A stretch of DNA of 64,000 nucleotides from Streptomyces chartreusis NRRL 3882 (GTDB taxonomy: Bacteria; Actinomycetota; Actinomycetes; Streptomycetales; Streptomycetaceae). Position numbers and translations under genes: made by a program. This document shows positions 1-8,562 of this stretch, piece after piece (the first letter of the stretch is position 1; each line of letters begins with the position of its first letter). Location: positions 1,178,001 to 1,242,000 of the forward strand of contig NZ_LT963352.1 of the NCBI RefSeq assembly GCF_900236475.1. Reading direction: 5' to 3'. The notes under the pieces are model-generated. The model had not been told where the DNA came from. It did not search any database and worked only from the letters and a program-made list of their open reading frames with translations.

Positions 1-932
1 TCTACACGTCCAACGACCCGTCCATGTCGGGCGTGGACGGCACCGGCACGATGGTCTACCGCAGCCACGACCTGCGCGACTGGACGCGTCCCGTCGTGGT
101 GTTCCTGACGGCCGGGCAGGAGGGCATCTGGGCGACGGAGGGTGCCTGGGCGCCGGAGGTGCACGCCTGGGACGGCCGGTACTACCTCTTCACCACGCTG
201 CACAACGCGGACCGGCCACTCCCGGTCCCGCCGTCCAATCCGTGGGGCGTCCCGTTCCGGACCCCGACCCACATGCGCGGCACGATCACGGCCGTCTCCG
301 ACTCACTGCTCGGCCCGTTCACCGTGCTCGACCCGGCACGCCCCGTCCCGCCCGAGCACCTCATGACCCTCGACGGCACGTTGTACGTCGACCCGTCCGG
401 GCGACCCTGGATGGTGTACGCGCACGAGTGGCTCCAGACGATCGACGGAACGATGGAGGCGGTCCGGCTCGCCCCCGACCTGTCCCGGACGGTCGGCGAC
501 CCGATCCACCTCTTCAAGGCCTCGGACGCGCCCTGGACCACCGAGCAGATCCCCGCGGGGGTACCGCACCAGCTGCCGCCGTACATCACCGACGGCCCCC
601 AGCTGTACCGCACCCCTGACGGGTCCCTGCTGATGCTGTGGTCGACCTACGAGAAGAACACGGCCGGCCGGGACGGCACGATCAGCGGCGGCTACGTGCA
701 GACGTACGCGGTGTCGGGAAGCGGGGACATCCAGGGCCCGTGGCAGCAGCACCGGCCCCTGGTCCGCGACGACAGCGGCCACGGCATGCTGTTCCACACC
801 TTCGACGGCCGCCTGATGATGATCCTCCACCGGCCCTTCGAGAACGCGCGCGGAAAGCTGTACGAGATGGGACTCCACGGTCACGAGCTGACGGTGCTGC
901 GCCGCCGCGACGACCTCGACGGGGGCGGCTGA
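1..932 (+). CDS. glycoside hydrolase family 43 protein (3' part)
   Basis: The reading frame is already open at base 3, so the start lies upstream of the window and about 310 C-terminal residues are visible. The protein reads as a five-bladed beta-propeller GH43-type enzyme, with the family-typical WAPEVH segment near visible residue 50, followed by GRYYLFTT, and a MLTLDGTLYVD-like blade with PWMVYAHEW. GH43 enzymes cleave arabinose- or xylose-containing plant polysaccharides by inversion. The exact substrate cannot be read from the sequence, and the N-terminus carrying any signal peptide and the catalytic base is outside the window. It ends 135 bases before the next gene and is probably a separate unit. 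Confidence 0.85.
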   Translation, partial: YTSNDPSMSGVDGTGTMVYRSHDLRDWTRPVVVFLTAGQEGIWATEGAWAPEVHAWDGRYYLFTTLHNADRPLPVPPSNPWGVPFRTPTHMRGTITAVSDSLLGPFTVLDPARPVPPEHLMTLDGTLYVDPSGRPWMVYAHEWLQTIDGTMEAVRLAPDLSRTVGDPIHLFKASDAPWTTEQIPAGVPHQLPPYITDGPQLYRTPDGSLLMLWSTYEKNTAGRDGTISGGYVQTYAVSGSGDIQGPWQQHRPLVRDDSGHGMLFHTFDGRLMMILHRPFENARGKLYEMGLHGHELTVLRRRDDLDGGG

Positions 933-1067
933 CGCACCCGGGCCAGCCTCGCGGAGCGCCCCTGCAAGGTTTCCGCAAGGCCCGGGCAAGCCTTCCGTCC
1001 ATCCGGCAGGGGCAGAAGCCCGGCAGACGGGCCGAACCGGGCCCGCAGGGACATCGGGGGGCACATC

Positions 1068-2291
1068 ATGTCCGGATTGCGGAAGATCGCGGAGCTGCCG
1101 GGCGAGGAGCGCGAGTGGCTGACGCTGGTCGAGCGGAAGACCGTGCTGGTCGTCGTGCACACGCTCACGTACGGGAAGCGACTGGTCGACGTCCTGTCGC
1201 TGCTGGAGGCCGACTTCAGGCTCCAGGTGGTGTTCACGGCTCCGCCGCACGTCTTCGGCGACGAGGTACCGCGTTTCCTCCAGGAGCTGGGCTGCGCGGT
1301 GCTGCCGTGGGACGAGGCCGTTGGCATGTCGTTCGACCTGGCCCTGGCGGCGGGGCCGCGGGGGGTGGAGCGGATCTCCGCCCCCTTGATCACGCTGCCG
1401 CACGGGGCCGCTTATCTGAAGCGCCTGGTCAGGGGGGCGCACCCGGGTGTGGCAGGACTGCGCAGGCAGGACCTGGTGCCGGGCGGCCGGCTCCCCGCGG
1501 CGGTGGCCGTCCCGCACCACGCCGAACTGACGGACCTGGAGCGCCACTGCCCGGAGGTGCTGCCGCTCACGCATGTGGTCGGTGATCCGGCGTACGACCG
1601 CATCACGAAGAGCCTGCCGCTGCGGGCCGAGTACCGCCGGGCCCTCGGTCTGTCCGCCGGCGAGAAGCTGGTGGTCGTCGTCTCGACGTGGGGTGCGCGC
1701 TCGTCGTTCGGCCGGTTCGAGGCGCTGCTGCCCCGGGTCGTCGCCGAACTACCCGCCGGGAGGTTCCGGTCCGTCATCCTCCTGCATCCCAATGTCTGGT
1801 CCGGGCACGGCTCCTGGCAGGTCAGGGCGTGGCTGGCCCGCTGCGCCCAGCCGGGCGTCACACTCGTACCGCCCGAGGCGGACTGGCGCAGCGTGCTCAT
1901 CGCCGCGGACTGGATCATCGGCGACCACGGCTCGGTCACGCTGTACGGCACGCTCACCGGGGCGCCGATCCTGCTGGCCAGTTCACCGGAGCAGGAGATC
2001 AATCCGGCCTCGCCGGCCGCCGCGCTCGCCATGACCGCGCCGGCGCTGTCGCCCACGCACCCGCTCCTCGGCCAACTCCGTTACGCCGCCGCCGAGTACC
2101 GGCCGGAGGAGTACGCGGCGATCGCCTCCCGCATCACCTCGGAGCCCGGCCGGTTCAACCGCAACATGCGCCGGCTCATGTACCGCCTGCTGCGCCTGGG
2201 CCAGCCCGCCCACGAGCCGGAGACGGTGCCCCTGCCGAAGCCGCCCGCACTGGACACGTGGGCGCGGGCCCGGCGGGAGGTCCCGGCGTGA
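1068..2291 (+). CDS. GT-B/CDP-glycerol-glycerophosphotransferase-like protein, function unknown
   Basis: The product is 407 residues with no signal peptide or membrane segment. The second half resembles GT-B enzymes related to CDP-glycerol glycerophosphotransferases and UDP-GlcNAc 2-epimerases: VVVSTWGARSSFG (about residue 205), then LLHPNVWSGHG, then ADWIIGDHGSVTLYGT, which matches the HPN...DxxITDxSS pattern of that fold. The start ATG at 1068 follows GGGGGGCAC, a purine-rich but imperfect ribosome site. The next gene starts inside its stop codon (GTGA). Similar proteins in Streptomyces are often left hypothetical or mislabelled translation initiation factor 2 (from memory). A sugar or polyol transferase role is inference only. 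Confidence 0.6.
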   Translation: MSGLRKIAELPGEEREWLTLVERKTVLVVVHTLTYGKRLVDVLSLLEADFRLQVVFTAPPHVFGDEVPRFLQELGCAVLPWDEAVGMSFDLALAAGPRGVERISAPLITLPHGAAYLKRLVRGAHPGVAGLRRQDLVPGGRLPAAVAVPHHAELTDLERHCPEVLPLTHVVGDPAYDRITKSLPLRAEYRRALGLSAGEKLVVVVSTWGARSSFGRFEALLPRVVAELPAGRFRSVILLHPNVWSGHGSWQVRAWLARCAQPGVTLVPPEADWRSVLIAADWIIGDHGSVTLYGTLTGAPILLASSPEQEINPASPAAALAMTAPALSPTHPLLGQLRYAAAEYRPEEYAAIASRITSEPGRFNRNMRRLMYRLLRLGQPAHEPETVPLPKPPALDTWARARREVPA

Positions 2292-2767
2292 GGCGCTTCG
2301 TCTCCGTCCGGCTGGCACCTCATGAACTCGACGTGCAGCAGGACACTGTGGCCGCCCTCTCCCTCCGCATCAGCTCGGGCGGGCGGCACTACGACGTGCT
2401 GGCCCGGGTCGGTCCCGCGGACCGGGGAGCCGACGAGCACTTCGCCGTGGACGCCGACGCGTGCCGGGAGCGGCGGTGGGCCGAGTACGCGGATGTACTG
2501 CACGCCGGGCGCCCCCGTTCACCGGCGGACGCGGCGCGCTGGCTGGTGAGTGTCACGGCCGCCCATCCGGCCTGCCGGGTCGTCGCGGCGCCGTTGGCCG
2601 GCGGTGGCTGGGCGGTGGCCGACGGGACGCGGATGCTGCTGGTCCGCCACGTACCCGCGACCCGCCCCCTGCTGGCGTCCTGCCTGCATGCCTGGCTGGT
2701 GGCGGGACTGGCGTTGCGGGACATCGAGGACATCCGGGTGCTGGACGGCGGCTCTACGACTCCCTGA
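2288..2767 (+). CDS. hypothetical protein coupled to the GT-B-like gene
   Basis: A GTG start overlaps the upstream stop as GTGA, which suggests translational coupling and a shared job with the 1068-2291 product. It encodes 159 residues. I recognise no family. The protein is soluble-looking, with alternating hydrophobic segments (RRFVSVRLAPHELDV, WLVSVTAAHPACRVVAAPL, LLASCLHAWLVAGLALRDIEDIRVLDGG) and a central polar stretch. There is no signal peptide. Its 3' end overlaps by 14 bases the 3' end of the convergent NB-ARC gene, so no terminator fits between them. Confidence 0.6.
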   Translation: MRRFVSVRLAPHELDVQQDTVAALSLRISSGGRHYDVLARVGPADRGADEHFAVDADACRERRWAEYADVLHAGRPRSPADAARWLVSVTAAHPACRVVAAPLAGGGWAVADGTRMLLVRHVPATRPLLASCLHAWLVAGLALRDIEDIRVLDGGSTTP

Positions 2768-4877
2768 GCCGTCGGGCGTCCGCCGGGCTGGTGGTCTCGT
2801 ACAGGGTGAGGGCAAGGGCGTAGTAGTGCTCCGCGGCCCTGTCGTCTCCCTGCTCGTGCGCGGTGTCCGCCAGCATCTCCAGGGTGCGCGCCTGCCAGTG
2901 GGCCGCGCCGGAGGCGGTGAACACCGCCAGGGCCTCCTCCATCCGGGCCGTGCCCGTGTCGTGGTCGCCAGCCAGGGCACGGGCCCGGCCGAGGAAGGCG
3001 AGGGCCCGGGCCGCGTCGTGCGGATCGGCCACGGCAAGGAGTCCCTCCCTGGCCCGGGTGAAGCAGGCCGCGGCCCGCTCGGGGGCGTGCCGGGCGAGGG
3101 CCACCTCGCCGAGCAGGATCGTGGCGAGGGCGACCCCGCGCGGGTAGCCGCACTCCGCCCAGGTCGCCACCGCCCGGTCCAGGTGGGACTCGGCCTGGTC
3201 GAGGTCGCCCGCCTCCAGGTGGCAGCCGCCGAGACCGAGCAGCGCCTGCCCCTCGTCCCGTGCGTCGCCCGCCTCGCGCGCCGCTGCGAGGGACGCGGTG
3301 TACCACTCGGTGGCGTCGCTGATCCGGCGCGCGGCGCTCAGGCCGATGGCCCCGGAGTTGAGCATCTGCCGTTCGGCCTCCGGGTGTCCGTCGCTGCGAG
3401 CGGCGTCCAGGCCGATGCGGTGGGCCTCGATCCACAGGTCGTAGTGGCGCAGCCGGAGGAACAACGGCCACATGGCGTCCACGAGCTGCCAGGCCGTGGC
3501 GTGCCACCCACGCTCGGCGGCCAGCCGCAGCACGATCATGAGGTTCGTGCGCTGAGTGTCCAGCCAGCCCAGGGCGCCGCGGTCGTCCGTGAAGGGCGCG
3601 GCCGGCGGTGAGGGGTAGGCGTAGGCCCGGGGCAGCGTGAACTGGATGGGCGTGATGAGACGCTGGGCCTCGGTGGCGGTCCGGAGGTACCAGTCGGCTA
3701 CCCGGCGCAGGGCCTGCTCGCGGGCTTCCGCGGTGTCGGTGGATCTCGCGCGGTCGCGGGCGTGGACCCGGACGAGATCGTGGAAGCGGTAGGTGTCGGG
3801 GCCGATGTCCTCCAGCAGGTTGGCTTCCACGAGTTCGTCCAGCCGGCGTGCGGTCGAATCCAGGGGCTCCGCGCAGGCCGCGGCGGCGGTGCGGGAGTCG
3901 AAGGCGGGCAGCGGCAGCACGCCGAGGATCCGGTACATCCGGGCGGCCTCCGGGCTGAGCACCGCGTACGACGCGTCCAGGGCCTTGCGCACGGTGGCCT
4001 CTCCTTCCACTTCCAGTGCGACCAGGCGGCCGGCGTCGGGGGCGAGCGCGTCGGCCAGGGCGGCGACCGGCTGTCCGGGGCGTGCGGTGAGCCGGGCCGA
4101 GGCGAGGCACACCGCGAGCGGCAGGCCCGCGCACAGGGACACGACCTGGCGGACCGCGGGCAGTTCGCCCGTGACCCGGTCCGCGCCGACGCCGCGGATG
4201 AACAGTTCCTCTCCGGCATCCGGCCCGAGCTCCCGCACCTGGTGGAACTCGGCTCCGTCCATGCGCAGCCCGGTCATCCGGCGACGGCTGGTCACGACGA
4301 CGAGGCCGCCCGTGCCGCCGGGTAACAACGGCCGGATCTGTGCCGCGGTGAAGGCGTTGTCGAGCATGACGGCGATGCGCAGGCCGGCGGTGACAGAGCG
4401 CCACAGCGACGCCTGCTCCGCCGGGTCGGTGGGGACGGCCCCGGCTCCGAGCGCCCGCAGGAAGCGGCCCAGGATCTCGTCCGGACGGGCCGGCCCGTCC
4501 GTCGTGTGCCCGCGCAGGTCCGCGTACACCTGCCCGTCGGGGAAGTCGGCTTCGTGCCGGCGCAGCCAGTGGGAGACCAGGGTGGTCTTGCCGATGCCGG
4601 CGGGTCCGGTCACCACGATCAGCGGCCGCCCGGAACCGCGGTCCCGGCCTGTGGCGACCAGGTGGTCGAGGGCGGCCTGATCGTCCTGGCGGTCGGTGAA
4701 GTACGCGGTCACCGGGAGGAGTTGACGGGGTGTCGGCGGGGGCGGCGGGGGTGCGGTCCGCACGTGGATGCCGCCGTGCACGTCACGGGCCTGGACGGTG
4801 GGTCCGTAGAGCCGGACCGCTCCCCCGATCGCGTTGCTGACCTCACGGTCCCTGCCGCCGTCCCGCGCCGCATTCAT
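2754..4877 (-). CDS. NB-ARC/TPR (NLR-like STAND) ATPase with N-terminal VQARDVHGG motif
   Basis: The product is 707 residues. The order is: a short N-terminal tail with GPTVQARDVHGGIHV at residues 25-39; a proline linker; an NB-ARC ATPase with P-loop GPAGIGKTT (91-99), Walker B-like VMLDNA, PLLPGG, VVTSRRRMTGL and GLPLAV; winged-helix regions; and a C-terminal array of TPR-like helices from about residue 480. STAND ATPases of this design are ligand-triggered oligomerising switches. The N-terminal motif resembles the short amyloid signalling motifs described at NLR termini in multicellular bacteria (BASS/RHIM-like); that assignment is my inference. The NB-ARC is clearly paralogous to that of the divergent SARP gene, 322 bases away. 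No obvious death effector is fused or adjacent. Confidence 0.85.
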   Translation of the reverse strand: MNAARDGGRDREVSNAIGGAVRLYGPTVQARDVHGGIHVRTAPPPPPPTPRQLLPVTAYFTDRQDDQAALDHLVATGRDRGSGRPLIVVTGPAGIGKTTLVSHWLRRHEADFPDGQVYADLRGHTTDGPARPDEILGRFLRALGAGAVPTDPAEQASLWRSVTAGLRIAVMLDNAFTAAQIRPLLPGGTGGLVVVTSRRRMTGLRMDGAEFHQVRELGPDAGEELFIRGVGADRVTGELPAVRQVVSLCAGLPLAVCLASARLTARPGQPVAALADALAPDAGRLVALEVEGEATVRKALDASYAVLSPEAARMYRILGVLPLPAFDSRTAAAACAEPLDSTARRLDELVEANLLEDIGPDTYRFHDLVRVHARDRARSTDTAEAREQALRRVADWYLRTATEAQRLITPIQFTLPRAYAYPSPPAAPFTDDRGALGWLDTQRTNLMIVLRLAAERGWHATAWQLVDAMWPLFLRLRHYDLWIEAHRIGLDAARSDGHPEAERQMLNSGAIGLSAARRISDATEWYTASLAAAREAGDARDEGQALLGLGGCHLEAGDLDQAESHLDRAVATWAECGYPRGVALATILLGEVALARHAPERAAACFTRAREGLLAVADPHDAARALAFLGRARALAGDHDTGTARMEEALAVFTASGAAHWQARTLEMLADTAHEQGDDRAAEHYYALALTLYETTSPADARRLRES

Positions 4878-5055
4878 CCCGCCCGTCCCCCTCCGACCGG
4901 TTGCCCATTACATCGATCATGGGGGTCCTACCCCCGCCCGGGACTCGACGATGCCGTCCGCGGACGTCTGCCGCACGGGAGAGAAACGATCCGGCCAGCG
5001 CGTCCGGGGCACGGATTCGGTCGGTGCGCGGGCGGTTCTCGGCCGACAACGGCTC

Positions 5056-5089
5056 TCGGTCAGCACGGCGCCTTGTTTCGGTCAGCACG
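5056..5089 (+). promoter_or_regulatory. direct repeats upstream of the SARP gene (candidate SARP operator)
   Basis: The 12-mer TCGGTCAGCACG occurs twice, at 5056-5067 and 5078-5089, start-to-start 22 bases apart, which is two helical turns. A weaker relative (TCGGTCGGTGCG) lies at 5017-5028. SARP proteins bind direct heptad-like repeats spaced by multiples of 11 bases, so this is a plausible binding site for the SARP encoded 110 bases downstream. It sits in the 322-base divergent promoter region (4878-5199) shared with the NB-ARC gene. I see no coding potential in the rest of that region. Confidence 0.5.
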
Positions 5090-5199
5090 CGACCGCGTCT
5101 GGAAACGCTTACCCCTTCCTGTCATGCTCGGCATTCCATGACATGTCCACTACCCCCTGCCATGCGGCGTCGACATGGCCGGACCAGCGGGAGGCGCTG

Positions 5200-8100
5200 G
5201 TGGAATTCCAGGTACTGGGCCCGGTGGGTCTCCGGGTGGACGGTCAGCGGGTCGAGCTGGGCTCGGACAAGGAGCGGACCCTCCTGGCCGTGCTGGCGCT
5301 GGACGTGAGCCGTCCGGTGGCCCTGGACACGCTCATGGACCGGCTCTGGGACGGCGAACCACCGCCACAGGCCCGCGGGAACACGCACAGCTACGTCTCC
5401 AGACTGCGCCGGCGCCTGAAGACCGCCCCGCCTGCCGCGAACGCGCCCCGCATCGTCAGCCGCGCCCACACGTACACGCTGGACGCGCCCCGCGCATCGG
5501 TCGACTGGCACCGGTTCCAGCATCTCGTGACGCGGGCCGGTGGCGCCGCGGCGGACGGAGACGACGAGCGGGCGGCCGCCCTCCTCGACCTCGCCGAACG
5601 GCTGTGGCGGGGCGAGGCACTCGCGGGACTCCCCGGACTCTGGGCCGAGAGCGTACGGCGGACCCTGGCGCAACGCCGGCTCACCGCGACCGTCGCCCGC
5701 ACCGCCGCCCAGCTCCGGCTGGGCCGGTTCGCCGAGACGGGCGCCGAGCTGTCGGCCCTCGTCGACCGGCATCCGGGCGACGAGACGCTGGCGGGCCAGT
5801 TGATGCTGGCGTACTACGGCAGCGACCGGTACACCGACGCGCTGCGCGTCCATCAGGAGATCCGTCACCTGCTGATGACACAGTACGGGTCCCGGCCGGG
5901 AGCCGAGCTGAACCGCATCCACCGCGGGATCCTCGAACGCACACCGGCCGCCGATCTCGCCCGGGGCCGGGCGGCTCCACCCGGCACGGCCCCCGCGCCG
6001 CCACGCCCGGCGCTCCCACGCCCGCCCCGCAACCTGCCCCATCAGCCGCCGCTGGTCGGCCGCCGAGCGGAACTGCGGGACCTGAGCTCCATGGCCGACG
6101 CGCCGGCGGCGGACGGCCAGGTCATCAGCCTGGAGTCCGTCAGCACCGTGAGCGGCATGGCGGGGGTCGGCAAGACCGCCGTGGCCGTGAACGGCGCGGC
6201 CCTGCTCGCGCCCCGGTTCCCCGACGCGCAGTTGTACGTCGACCTGCGCGGCCACTCCCCGGTCGGCGAGCCCCTCGACCCCGGCGCGGCTCTGGCCACT
6301 CTCCTGCGCCTGCTCGGCGCGCCGGCCGAGACCATTCCCGTCGAGCTCGAAGGCCGTAGCGCCCTGTGGCGGACCATGCTGGCGGAACGCCGGGCCGTCA
6401 TCGTTCTCGACGACGCCGTCAGCGCCGCGCAGATCCGGCCGCTGCTGCCGGGGGGCTCGCCCTCCCTGACGATCATCACCAGCCGGCGCCACCTGACCGG
6501 TCTGCCGCACGCCCGGCACATCCCGCTCGACGTGCTGCCGAGCGACGACGCCGTCGCCTTGTTCCGCGCGTTCGCCGGTGCGGCTCGCACGCACAGCACC
6601 GAGGAGACCGCACGCATCGTCCGGCTGTGCGGCCATCTCCCGCTCGCGATCGAACTGGTGGCGAGCCGCTTCCGCGCCCACCCCTCCTGGACGCTCACCA
6701 CGCTGGCCGAGCGACTCACCCGCGGCGAAGGCCGGCTCGGCGAGATCAGGGACGCCGAACAGGAGGTGGCCCGCGCCCTCGATCTCACCTACCAGACCCT
6801 CACCGAGGAGCAGCGCACCGCCTTCCGGCGCCTCAGTCTCCACCCCGGCGTCGACTTCACCACCGACTCGGCCGCCGCCGGACTCGGCCTGGCGCCTCCG
6901 GCCGCAGAGCGGGTCCTCGAGTCACTCCTGGCCTGCCATCTGCTCCGCGAGCCCGCCCCGGACCGCTACCAGTACCACGACCTGCTGCGGGAGTACGGCC
7001 GTTCCAGGTCCATGACGGACGACACCGACCAGGACCGGGCCGCCGTCCTCCGCCGCCTCACGGACTTCTACGTCGACGCGGCCGACCGCGCCGACCGGCT
7101 CGCCCACCCCCGCCGCATTCGCCCCGCCTCACCGCACGCTCGGCCCGGGGAACACCTGCCGCAGTGGCCCGACGCCGAGGCCGCCCGGGCCTGGCTGGCC
7201 GCCGAGCGGGCGAACCTGCTGGCCACGGAGCGGCACGCCCGCAGCCACGGCCGCGCCGGGGCCGCGGCCCGACTCGCCTACGCCATGGCCGGTTTCCTCA
7301 ACCAGGAGTGCCACTGGAACGACGCGCGGACCGTCCTCGAACCCGCCGTCGAGCACTGGGCCCGGGCAGGAGACCAGGCCGCACTCTGCCGCTCCCTGAT
7401 CCACCTGAGCGCCGTGCACGCGCACACCGCGCGCTACCCGGAGGCCGCCGACGCCGGCGAACGGGCCCTGCGGATCGCCCGAGCGACCGGGTACGCCGAG
7501 GCGGAGGCCGAAGTGCTGCGGACGCTCGGCACGCTGGCCTGGCACCGGGGCGACAACCGGGCAGCGCTCGGCCTCTTTCAGCAGGCGTTCACTCTCACCG
7601 CTGCCGCGGGGGATTCCGTGGCCACCGCACGGCTGCACAACAACATGGCGGTGACCCTCCTGTTCCTGGGACAACACGATCGCGCCCTGGAGCACTTCCA
7701 GAAGTCGCTCACAGGGTTCAGCGAAGCGGGCGACCACGCGGCGCTGGGCAAAACCCTCAACAATATCGGGGATCTCCACATGAGGACCGGGGATCTGGAA
7801 TCCGCACGCCGTTCGTTCGAGGAATCGCTCGCGGTACTGGAGCACGCCGGAAATCGCTACGACCGCGCCACGGTGCGCTGCAGCCTCGCGGACGCCCTCA
7901 CGGAATCGGGCGACACCACCGCCGCGCTCCCCCTTTACCAGGAGGCGTTCACGGAATTCCGGTCACTCGGCGACCGGAAAAGCCAGGCCGACACAGCGAC
8001 AGGCATGGGTGAAGCACACCGGAAAGCAGGAGAGACGGACAAGGCCGTCCGGCACCTGCTGGACGCGCTGGACATCGCCCGCACCATCGGCGCGGCTCAC

Positions 8101-8328
8101 CAGGAGACCCGGGCGCTGCGCCGCCTCGGCCAGGTCTATTCGGACGCCGGCAGATTCGACTCCGCGGCGGAGTATCTGAGGGCCGCCATCTCCCTGGCCG
8201 AGCACACCCACGAGGCAGACGAGAAAACGAAGGCCGAGGACCTCTTAACCGAATTAAGACAGGCGTTCGACCTATCGGGGGGCGATTTAACGAGTAACCA
8301 AGACGCCGGGCCCAGATTTTCCATATAA
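5200..8328 (+). CDS. AfsR/SARP-family transcriptional regulator with NB-ARC and TPR domains
   Basis: The product is 1042 residues, similar in length and layout to AfsR. It has an OmpR-like winged helix (about 1-90), a BTAD domain (about 95-245), a proline-rich linker, an NB-ARC ATPase with P-loop GMAGVGKTA (319-327), IVLDDAVSAAQIRPLLPGG and ITSRRHLTGL, and a long TPR array (about 740-1030) with repeats such as ARLHNNMAVTLLFLGQHDRALEHF. The GTG start at 5200 is chosen because EFQVLGPVG is the family N-terminus and GGGAGG lies five bases upstream; the frame is also open further upstream. Three TTA codons (8245, 8254, 8287) lie in the last 28 codons, so translation should depend on the bldA tRNA. 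It is followed 63 bases later by a secreted-peptide gene. Confidence 0.9.
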   Translation: MEFQVLGPVGLRVDGQRVELGSDKERTLLAVLALDVSRPVALDTLMDRLWDGEPPPQARGNTHSYVSRLRRRLKTAPPAANAPRIVSRAHTYTLDAPRASVDWHRFQHLVTRAGGAAADGDDERAAALLDLAERLWRGEALAGLPGLWAESVRRTLAQRRLTATVARTAAQLRLGRFAETGAELSALVDRHPGDETLAGQLMLAYYGSDRYTDALRVHQEIRHLLMTQYGSRPGAELNRIHRGILERTPAADLARGRAAPPGTAPAPPRPALPRPPRNLPHQPPLVGRRAELRDLSSMADAPAADGQVISLESVSTVSGMAGVGKTAVAVNGAALLAPRFPDAQLYVDLRGHSPVGEPLDPGAALATLLRLLGAPAETIPVELEGRSALWRTMLAERRAVIVLDDAVSAAQIRPLLPGGSPSLTIITSRRHLTGLPHARHIPLDVLPSDDAVALFRAFAGAARTHSTEETARIVRLCGHLPLAIELVASRFRAHPSWTLTTLAERLTRGEGRLGEIRDAEQEVARALDLTYQTLTEEQRTAFRRLSLHPGVDFTTDSAAAGLGLAPPAAERVLESLLACHLLREPAPDRYQYHDLLREYGRSRSMTDDTDQDRAAVLRRLTDFYVDAADRADRLAHPRRIRPASPHARPGEHLPQWPDAEAARAWLAAERANLLATERHARSHGRAGAAARLAYAMAGFLNQECHWNDARTVLEPAVEHWARAGDQAALCRSLIHLSAVHAHTARYPEAADAGERALRIARATGYAEAEAEVLRTLGTLAWHRGDNRAALGLFQQAFTLTAAAGDSVATARLHNNMAVTLLFLGQHDRALEHFQKSLTGFSEAGDHAALGKTLNNIGDLHMRTGDLESARRSFEESLAVLEHAGNRYDRATVRCSLADALTESGDTTAALPLYQEAFTEFRSLGDRKSQADTATGMGEAHRKAGETDKAVRHLLDALDIARTIGAAHQETRALRRLGQVYSDAGRFDSAAEYLRAAISLAEHTHEADEKTKAEDLLTELRQAFDLSGGDLTSNQDAGPRFSI

Positions 8329-8391
8329 GCCATTCATAGGATACGGTTCCGTCCGCAAGATCATCCGATCTGCGGAAAGGAACGTTTCTAC

Positions 8392-8532
8392 GTGAACGCA
8401 ATACGACGGATGACCGTCGGAGCCACACTCGTCGCCACTCTGGGCATATTTGGCGCGTACACGCCAAGCGCGTCGGCCGCCGAGTTCACTTCGCCCTCAT
8501 CGGTCAGTACGAACGGCTGCATCATGATGTGA
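8392..8532 (+). CDS. 46-residue secreted peptide downstream of the SARP-TPR regulator
   Basis: A GTG start at 8392 is preceded by GGAAAGGAA at nine bases. The peptide has a basic N-terminus (NAIRRM), a hydrophobic core (VGATLVATLGIFGAY) and an SPSASA|AEF-type signal peptidase I site, leaving about 17 residues: AEFTSPSSVSTNGCIMM. It is too short for standard gene calls. It uses ATA and TTT codons that are rare around it. It lies 63 bases after the regulator, in the same direction, and ends at hairpins, so co-transcription is likely. A regulator with a TPR sensor followed by an exported pro-peptide resembles RRNPP quorum-sensing pairs of Firmicutes. That function is inference; a secreted microprotein of another kind is possible. 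Confidence 0.7.
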   Translation: MNAIRRMTVGATLVATLGIFGAYTPSASAAEFTSPSSVSTNGCIMM

Positions 8533-8547
8533 CCCTCGACAGGGTCA
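8530..8547 (+). terminator. small hairpin on the peptide stop codon
   Basis: TGACCCT-CGAC-AGGGTCA forms a perfect 7-bp stem that includes the stop codon of the secreted-peptide gene. It is followed by an A-rich tract and then the stronger hairpin at 8563. It probably contributes to ending or protecting the SARP-peptide transcript. Confidence 0.45.
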
Positions 8548-8562
8548 GTCGGCAAAAAGCAA

